Source: CAYRVF01 sp964427535 (GTDB lineage: Bacteria; Chloroflexota; Ktedonobacteria; Ktedonobacterales; JADMIN01). From it: DNA of 39,608 nt. The position numbers and the translations under genes were made by a program. Of the stretch, positions 38,750 through 39,608 are shown in pieces. The stretch's first letter is position 1. Each line of letters begins with the position of its first letter. The notes beneath the pieces were generated by a model. The model was not told where the DNA came from, searched no databases, and saw only the letters and a list, made by a program, of their open reading frames with translations. Where the stretch lies: NCBI GenBank assembly GCA_964427535.1, contig CAYRVF010000035.1, forward strand, positions 1 to 39,608. Reading direction: 5' to 3'.

Positions 38750-39154
38750 TTATTCCACATGTCGACCCGTTGACACAGCATCGGCCTTCTGTGGGTCATT
38801 CATCAATGCCATTCTGTATTCCAACATCCAGTGGAGCGTGCCAAGCATCTGATCCAATTCGTCCTTCTCGCGTTCGATCTCACGCATCTTTTGGCAAATC
38901 CACTCAATCACTTCTCGATTGGTACGCGTATTTGTGTCATGATCCCGCAAGATATCCTTCAGCTCGGCGAGTGAACAGCCCACCCCCTGAAACTTCTTGA
39001 CCAGTTTCAGACGTTCGATCGCCTCGTCGGAATAGTTCCGATAGTTGTTGTTCTCTCTCCGCACATGCCGACTATCCAGCAAGCCTTCCTTTTCATAAAA
39101 CCGAATGGTGTAGGCGGTTAAACCCGTCTGTTCAGCTACCTCTTGAATCTTCAT
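38750..39154 (-). CDS. MerR family transcriptional regulator
   Basis: A 134-residue regulator. The N-terminal winged helix reads MKIQEVAEQTGLTAYTIRFY then EKEGLLDSRHVRRENNNYRN, YSDEAIERLKLVKKFQGVGC and SLAELKDIL, all typical MerR. A long helix (residues ~80-118) gives the antiparallel dimer. The C-terminal part lacks a cysteine cluster or a large ligand domain, as in the small 'SDR-linked' MerR type. ATG 39152-39154 is preferred over 39158-39160, as AAGGAG (39163-39168) is 8 bases upstream. Its G+C is visibly lower (roughly 45-48% in sampled lines) than the surroundings, suggesting acquisition. It diverges from the SDR-like gene it probably controls. Confidence 0.92.
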   Translation of the reverse strand: MKIQEVAEQTGLTAYTIRFYEKEGLLDSRHVRRENNNYRNYSDEAIERLKLVKKFQGVGCSLAELKDILRDHDTNTRTNREVIEWICQKMREIEREKDELDQMLGTLHWMLEYRMALMNDPQKADAVSTGRHVE

Positions 39155-39184
39155 GTCCATCTCTCCTTACGATGCCTTGCCTTA

Positions 39185-39219
39185 GAGTCCACTCTATAGT
39201 TTAGACTCCCATTGGTCAA
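39185..39219. promoter_or_regulatory. MerR promoter with dyad
   Basis: On the minus strand -35 TTGACC (39214-39219) and -10 TAGAGT (39191-39196) are 17 bases apart. The dyad GAGTC (39185-39189) - 14 bases - GACTC (39204-39208) overlaps the spacer and -10, the location where MerR proteins bind. The plus-strand promoter for the SDR gene is not clear. Confidence 0.5.
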
Positions 39220-39257
39220 GGAGCTCTAGCGTTCAAGAGCTCAGGGAGAATAGCAGC

Positions 39258-39608
39258 ATGCGTGTGTTTGTCACTGGAGCGGCCGGCTACATCGGTTCCG
39301 CCGTCGTCCGCGAACTTCTCGATGCCGGCCACACGGTCGTCGGCCTTGCCCGCTCAGACCATGGTGCCGCGATACTGAAGGCAGCTGGGGCCGAGGTGCA
39401 CCAAGGTGCCCTTGACGATCTCGACAGCCTTCAGAGCGCCGCCGCGGACGGCGTCATTCACATGGCCTTCAATTCAAATGGTGACTTCTTGGACTTCGCC
39501 AACTCGCTCAGAATCGATCTGCGCGCCGTCGAGACGATGGGGGCGGCGCTCGAAGGCTCCGGCAAGCCCTTCGTGACCACTGCTCACTTGAATGGGGAGG
39601 CATCGGAC
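39258..39608 (+). CDS. NAD-dependent epimerase/dehydratase (SDR) family protein, partial (runs off right edge)
   Basis: N-terminal 117 residues of an extended/atypical SDR enzyme. The nucleotide-binding motif GAAGYIG (7-13) follows the first strand MRVFVT. The next strand ends TVVGLARSD, so NAD(P) preference is uncertain (an Arg after strand 2 is common in NADP users). GALDDLDSLQSAAADGVIHM matches the SDR a5-type D-L and VIH segments. The catalytic Tyr-Lys lies beyond the window. ATG 39258 has AGGGAG (39243-39248) 9 bases upstream. It is divergent from the MerR gene, a common regulator-target pair. Confidence 0.88.
   Translation, partial: MRVFVTGAAGYIGSAVVRELLDAGHTVVGLARSDHGAAILKAAGAEVHQGALDDLDSLQSAAADGVIHMAFNSNGDFLDFANSLRIDLRAVETMGAALEGSGKPFVTTAHLNGEASD

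Noticed and set aside
38630..38773. 47-codon plus frame beginning MNMPELEALRTFRRRLALKS
   Set aside because: It overlaps the 3' end of the MerR gene, has no clear ribosome site and no family match.

Overview
This is a gene-dense, high-GC stretch of bacterial chromosome, about two thirds G+C by eye. It carries housekeeping and respiratory genes and no recognisable plasmid backbone, CRISPR array, rRNA or tRNA. The gene content fits Chloroflexota best, possibly Ktedonobacteria or a neighbouring class: a b6-type cytochrome b with separate subunit IV and Rieske protein, an S41 peptidase with the FGTGTV variant, an ApbE/ferric-reductase-like operon, a PadR-linked protein with a YPRAFR-type N-terminal region, and a kinase-less membrane sensor. 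The assignment is inference from family resemblance only.

Layout. Positions 1-368 hold the 5' part of a pyruvate dehydrogenase E1-alpha gene whose homology stops about 100 bases from the edge. Next come a 7Fe-type ferredoxin (+) and convergent secG (-). From 1.6 to 6.3 kb a minus-strand run reads RNHCP protein, pyrF, pyrE, pyrD, then a thioredoxin-reductase-like flavoprotein; pyrF, pyrE and pyrD are the last steps of UMP synthesis. From 6.6 to 10 kb lie an S41 peptidase, an alpha/beta hydrolase, YraN and a zinc-ribbon protein. From 10.1 to 13 kb a promoter with three 11-bp tandem repeats precedes a Pro-rich membrane protein, ApbE and a ferric-reductase-like haem protein with overlapping reading frames, probably an extracytoplasmic electron-transfer unit. 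From 13.1 to 16.4 kb are tsaE-tsaB-rimI-tsaD (tRNA t6A synthesis plus an S18-type acetyltransferase), then an amidohydrolase.

From 18.3 to 24.4 kb is a quinol:electron-carrier oxidoreductase locus: cytochrome b6-like protein, subunit IV, Rieske protein, a membrane-anchored cytochrome c fused to a cupredoxin, and a 640-residue polytopic membrane protein I cannot assign, ending at an intrinsic terminator. Then come a receiver-only response regulator, a GAF histidine kinase, a pncB-like gene with a DUF1992 gene, a solitary phage-portal-like gene, a family 2 glycosyltransferase, and a minus-strand run PadR - PP2C phosphatase (fused to a YPRAFR-type region) - VOC protein - HAD hydrolase. PadR has a clear promoter and an inverted-repeat operator. 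An 816-base gap follows that holds a candidate structured RNA with a strong plus-strand terminator. The window closes with an amidase, a kinase-less nine-helix sensor, a lower-GC MerR regulator and the start of an SDR-family gene.

A GC-rich palindromic repeat family sits between many of these genes. It has two modules and at least a dozen copies. In three cases (pyrD, the alpha/beta hydrolase, tsaD) it supplies the C-terminal codons of the neighbouring gene; in tsaD the stop codon is the loop of the hairpin. The most promising leads are the cytochrome c-cupredoxin fusion with its unassigned 640-residue partner, the PadR/PP2C fusion locus, the structured RNA candidate, the repeat family and the orphan portal gene.
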